A stretch of DNA of 64,000 nt from Martelella limonii (GTDB lineage: Bacteria > Pseudomonadota > Alphaproteobacteria > Rhizobiales > Rhizobiaceae). How positions within the stretch are numbered: the first letter of the stretch is position 1; every line of letters begins with the position of its first letter. The translations under genes were made by a program, and so were the position numbers. Below, in pieces: positions 62,006 to 64,000 of the stretch. The notes below the pieces were generated by a model, which was given only the letters and a program-made list of their open reading frames with translations, ran no database searches and was not told the DNA's origin. Location of the stretch: contig NZ_JABUOU010000005.1 in the NCBI RefSeq assembly GCF_013344475.1, positions 210,741-274,740 on the forward strand, written 5' to 3'.

Positions 62006-63244
62006 TTGAGAATTAACCGAGTCGATGGCAGTGATTCCTTGACGACACAGTCCGTTCCAAACGCCGGCAAGACAGATTTTGCCGATGAGATCCTTGATCA
62101 GGGAAAGCTTATCTCGGATAAGCTCGACCTGCTGCGCATCGAGCAATTCCCGCCGAACGCCCAGAAGGGCCTTCGGCTTTTCGGCATTGCGGAGGTCGCC
62201 GATTTTCTCGGCGTCACCCAGAACCATATCAAGAAACTTCATCTGGAAGGCAAGGGGCCCTCGCCGGTCGTTTCCGCCTCCGGCCGGCGGTCCTATTCCG
62301 CCGAACAGATCCTGGAGCTTCGCCGGTTTCTGGACAAGAATGGCCGCTCGGAAAAGTTCTACGTCCCTCACCGCCGGCCAGGCGATGCGTTGCAGATCCT
62401 GTCGGTCGTCAATTTCAAGGGCGGCAGCGGCAAGACCACGACGACGGCCCACCTTGCGCAATATCTCGCGCTCACCGGCCACCGCGTGCTCGCCATCGAT
62501 CTCGACCCGCAGGCCTCGCTTACGGCGTTGCACGGCATTCAGCCGGAACTCGACAATTCCCCCTCGCTGTTCGAGGCGCTGCGTTATGATGACGAGATCA
62601 AGCCGATCAGCGCCATCATACGGCCGACGAATTTTCCCGGTCTCGATATCGTGCCGGCCAATCTCGAACTGCAGGAATATGAGTACGAAACGCCGCTCGC
62701 CGCCACCGACCGCTCGTCCCAGGAAGGCCGGCTGTTCTTTACCCGGCTGACGCGGGCACTGAAGGAGGTCGAGGACAATTACGACGTCGTGGTGATCGAC
62801 TGCCCGCCGCAGCTTGGCTATCTGACGCTGACGGCGTTGACCGCATCCACGTCGGTGCTCATCACCGTGCACCCCCAGATGCTCGACATCCTGTCTATGA
62901 GCCAGTTCCTGTTGATGCTCGGCGGCATTCTGGATTCGATCCGCAGCGTCGGCGCCAGCGTCAAGCTCAACTGGTTCCGCTATCTGGTGACCCGCTACGA
63001 GCCGACGGATGGACCGCAGGCCCAGATGGTCGGCTTCATGCAGGCCATGTTCGGCAGCCGCATGCTGAAGAACCACATGGTGAAGTCGACCGCCATTTCC
63101 GATGCTGGCATCACCAAGCAGACGCTTTACGAAGTCGAGCGCGTCCAGTTCACGCGCACGACCTATGACCGCGCGATCGGCTGTCTCAACGACGTCAATG
63201 GCGAGATCGCCGATCTGATCCACGAAGCATGGGGGCGAAAATGA
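62006..63244 (+). CDS. repA: Plasmid partitioning protein RepA (ParA-type ATPase of repABC)
   Basis: 412 residues from a TTG at 62006; a second in-frame TTG at 62039 would give 401 residues, and no ATG is available. The N-terminal half has an HTH: GIAEVADFLGVTQNHIKKLHLEGK. The deviant Walker A is VNFKGGSGKTTTTAHLAQYL near residue 136, then VLAIDLDPQASLT and the Walker B region VVVIDCPPQLGYLTLTAL. Length and the N-terminal HTH are typical of repABC RepA rather than chromosomal ParA. It acts with RepB on a parS site for segregation and autorepresses the operon. Confidence 0.94.
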   Translation: MRINRVDGSDSLTTQSVPNAGKTDFADEILDQGKLISDKLDLLRIEQFPPNAQKGLRLFGIAEVADFLGVTQNHIKKLHLEGKGPSPVVSASGRRSYSAEQILELRRFLDKNGRSEKFYVPHRRPGDALQILSVVNFKGGSGKTTTTAHLAQYLALTGHRVLAIDLDPQASLTALHGIQPELDNSPSLFEALRYDDEIKPISAIIRPTNFPGLDIVPANLELQEYEYETPLAATDRSSQEGRLFFTRLTRALKEVEDNYDVVVIDCPPQLGYLTLTALTASTSVLITVHPQMLDILSMSQFLLMLGGILDSIRSVGASVKLNWFRYLVTRYEPTDGPQAQMVGFMQAMFGSRMLKNHMVKSTAISDAGITKQTLYEVERVQFTRTTYDRAIGCLNDVNGEIADLIHEAWGRK

Positions 63245-63246
63245 TG

Positions 63247-63259
63247 TTGCCAGCCGTAC
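63247..63259 (+). repeat. 13-bp direct repeat, copy 2 (repA-repB intergenic)
   Basis: TTGCCAGCCGTAC begins 2 bp after the repA stop; identical to 61746-61758. Confidence 0.6.
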
Positions 63260-63316
63260 GACGCGGTGATTCTTGCCGTCACTTCAATCGCTTATCGCTG
63301 AAAAGGGTGGGCTGAC

Positions 63317-64000
63317 ATGGCACGAAAGCATCTCCTCAGCCAGCTCGGCGGACCAAAGGAAAAGCCCGAGGCGCCGGACGCCGCCCGCGACGGACGCTCC
63401 GCCTATGCGCTTCGCGGCGCGTCGCGCTCGATGCTGCAATCGCTGGAGGAAATGGCGGAGAATTCGCTGCGCGTCCAGGATGGAGAGATGATCGTCCTGC
63501 TCGACCCGAACGACATCGACCCGTCGCCTTATGTCGATCGCATCGAGGAGGATGGAGAGGCGTTCGACGTCCTCGTCGAAGCCATTCGCGAGGCGGGGCA
63601 GATTTCACCGGTCCTGGTTCGCCGCAATCCCGATATCGCCGGCCGGTTCATCCTGGTCTACGGCCATCGCCGCACGCGGGCGGCCAAGACGCTTGGCATC
63701 AAGGTGCGCGCGATCATTCGCGATCTCGAGGAGCTGGCGCATGTGGTTGCCCAGGGGCAGGAAAACACCGCGCGTGCAGATCTTTCCTTCATCGAGAAGG
63801 CGCTGTTTGCCAGCCGGTTGCTCGCCGCCGGCATCGACAGGGAGGCCATTCGCCAAGCGCTCAGCATCGACAATGCCATGCTGTCGCGCATGCTTTCGGT
63901 CGCCGACGGCATTCCGATGGATATTCTCGAGCAGATCGGCGCCGCCAAGGGCATCGGCCGGGATCGGTGGGATGAGCTCAAGCGGTTGCTGCTGCCGCCG
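63317..64000 (+). CDS. repB: Plasmid partitioning protein RepB (ParB-type), truncated by window end
   Basis: The frame opens at ATG 63317 and runs to the last base (228 codons visible). It begins MARKHLLSQLGG. A ParB-like nuclease-fold domain follows: DPNDIDPSPYVDRI, EAIREAGQISPVLVRRNPDI, then YGHRRTRAAKTLGIKVRAII with the CTP/DNA-contacting arginine patch. QGQENTARADLSFIEKALFASRLL, the start of the HTH, follows, with IRQALSIDNAMLSRMLSVAD. This pattern is diagnostic for RepB of repABC. repC, and the small antisense RNA usually found between repB and repC, would lie beyond the right edge. Confidence 0.94.
   Translation, partial: MARKHLLSQLGGPKEKPEAPDAARDGRSAYALRGASRSMLQSLEEMAENSLRVQDGEMIVLLDPNDIDPSPYVDRIEEDGEAFDVLVEAIREAGQISPVLVRRNPDIAGRFILVYGHRRTRAAKTLGIKVRAIIRDLEELAHVVAQGQENTARADLSFIEKALFASRLLAAGIDREAIRQALSIDNAMLSRMLSVADGIPMDILEQIGAAKGIGRDRWDELKRLLLPP

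Noticed and set aside
1-64000. tRNA genes, rRNA, insertion sequences, integrases or att-site duplications
   Set aside because: None seen on scanning intergenic regions and reading frames; no transposase- or integrase-like protein among the frames.

Overview
This 64 kb window is GC-rich and densely coded. It looks like a secondary replicon (chromid or megaplasmid) of an alphaproteobacterium in the Rhizobiales. The evidence is a repABC-type repA and repB at the right edge, several TRAP and ABC uptake systems, MarR/LacI/LysR/LuxR-controlled catabolic operons, many GTG/TTG starts and many 4-8 bp gene overlaps. I cannot name the genus. I saw no rRNA, tRNA, insertion sequence or CRISPR array.

Layout. 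(1) 1-560: end of an SDR oxidoreductase. (2) 707-14515: a LacI-type regulator, a ribose-type ABC importer, HyuA/HyuB, LeuC/LeuD-type hydro-lyase, an isocitrate-lyase-superfamily lyase, an isochorismatase-type amidohydrolase and a zinc alcohol dehydrogenase. A 14-bp palindrome occurs both upstream of the importer and in the hyuA/leuC divergent region, which ties these genes into one probable regulon. The enzyme set would fit opening a lactam or cyclic imide, releasing ammonia, hydrating an unsaturated diacid and cleaving it to a 2-oxoacid. (3) 14532-25600: homogentisate pathway. hmgA, maiA and fahA are present, with a TRAP transporter translationally coupled behind maiA, an aromatic flavoprotein hydroxylase with a 69-aa partner, and MarR/LuxR regulators. 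Five copies of GTTKC-N4-GMAAC lie in the three promoter regions.

(4) 25959-34776: a five-gene surface-glycan operon: UDP-GlcNAc 2-epimerase, BcsB-like periplasmic protein, NfrB-like glycosyltransferase with C-terminal MshEN-type repeats, NfrA/BcsC-like TPR outer-membrane protein and a YbcH-like protein. It resembles the E. coli phage-N4 glycan receptor pathway but adds a BcsB-like subunit. (5) 34810-43523: sulfatase-family membrane transferase, flippase-like protein, CDP-alcohol phosphatidyltransferase, GTP cyclohydrolase II, BchC-like dehydrogenase, a pterin-synthase-like protein that has lost catalytic residues, glycosyltransferase, methyltransferase and RibD-type reductase. I read this as a candidate undescribed pathway making a glycosylated or methylated GTP-derived metabolite, possibly lipid-linked.

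(6) 43527-49584: cytochrome b561, a two-component system and a divergent autotransporter with HAF-type repeats and a long Gly-rich linker. (7) 49651-58550: a LysR-controlled catabolic locus with an M19-like dipeptidase that has lost metal ligands, a flavoprotein, a second TRAP importer, an AhpD-like pair, RidA and a PLP enzyme. (8) 58817-64000: a soluble FtsK-type translocase divergent from repA-repB. The intergenic region holds inverted repeats, and a 13-bp sequence found there recurs between repA and repB.

All functions are inferred from motifs read by eye. No database search was possible.
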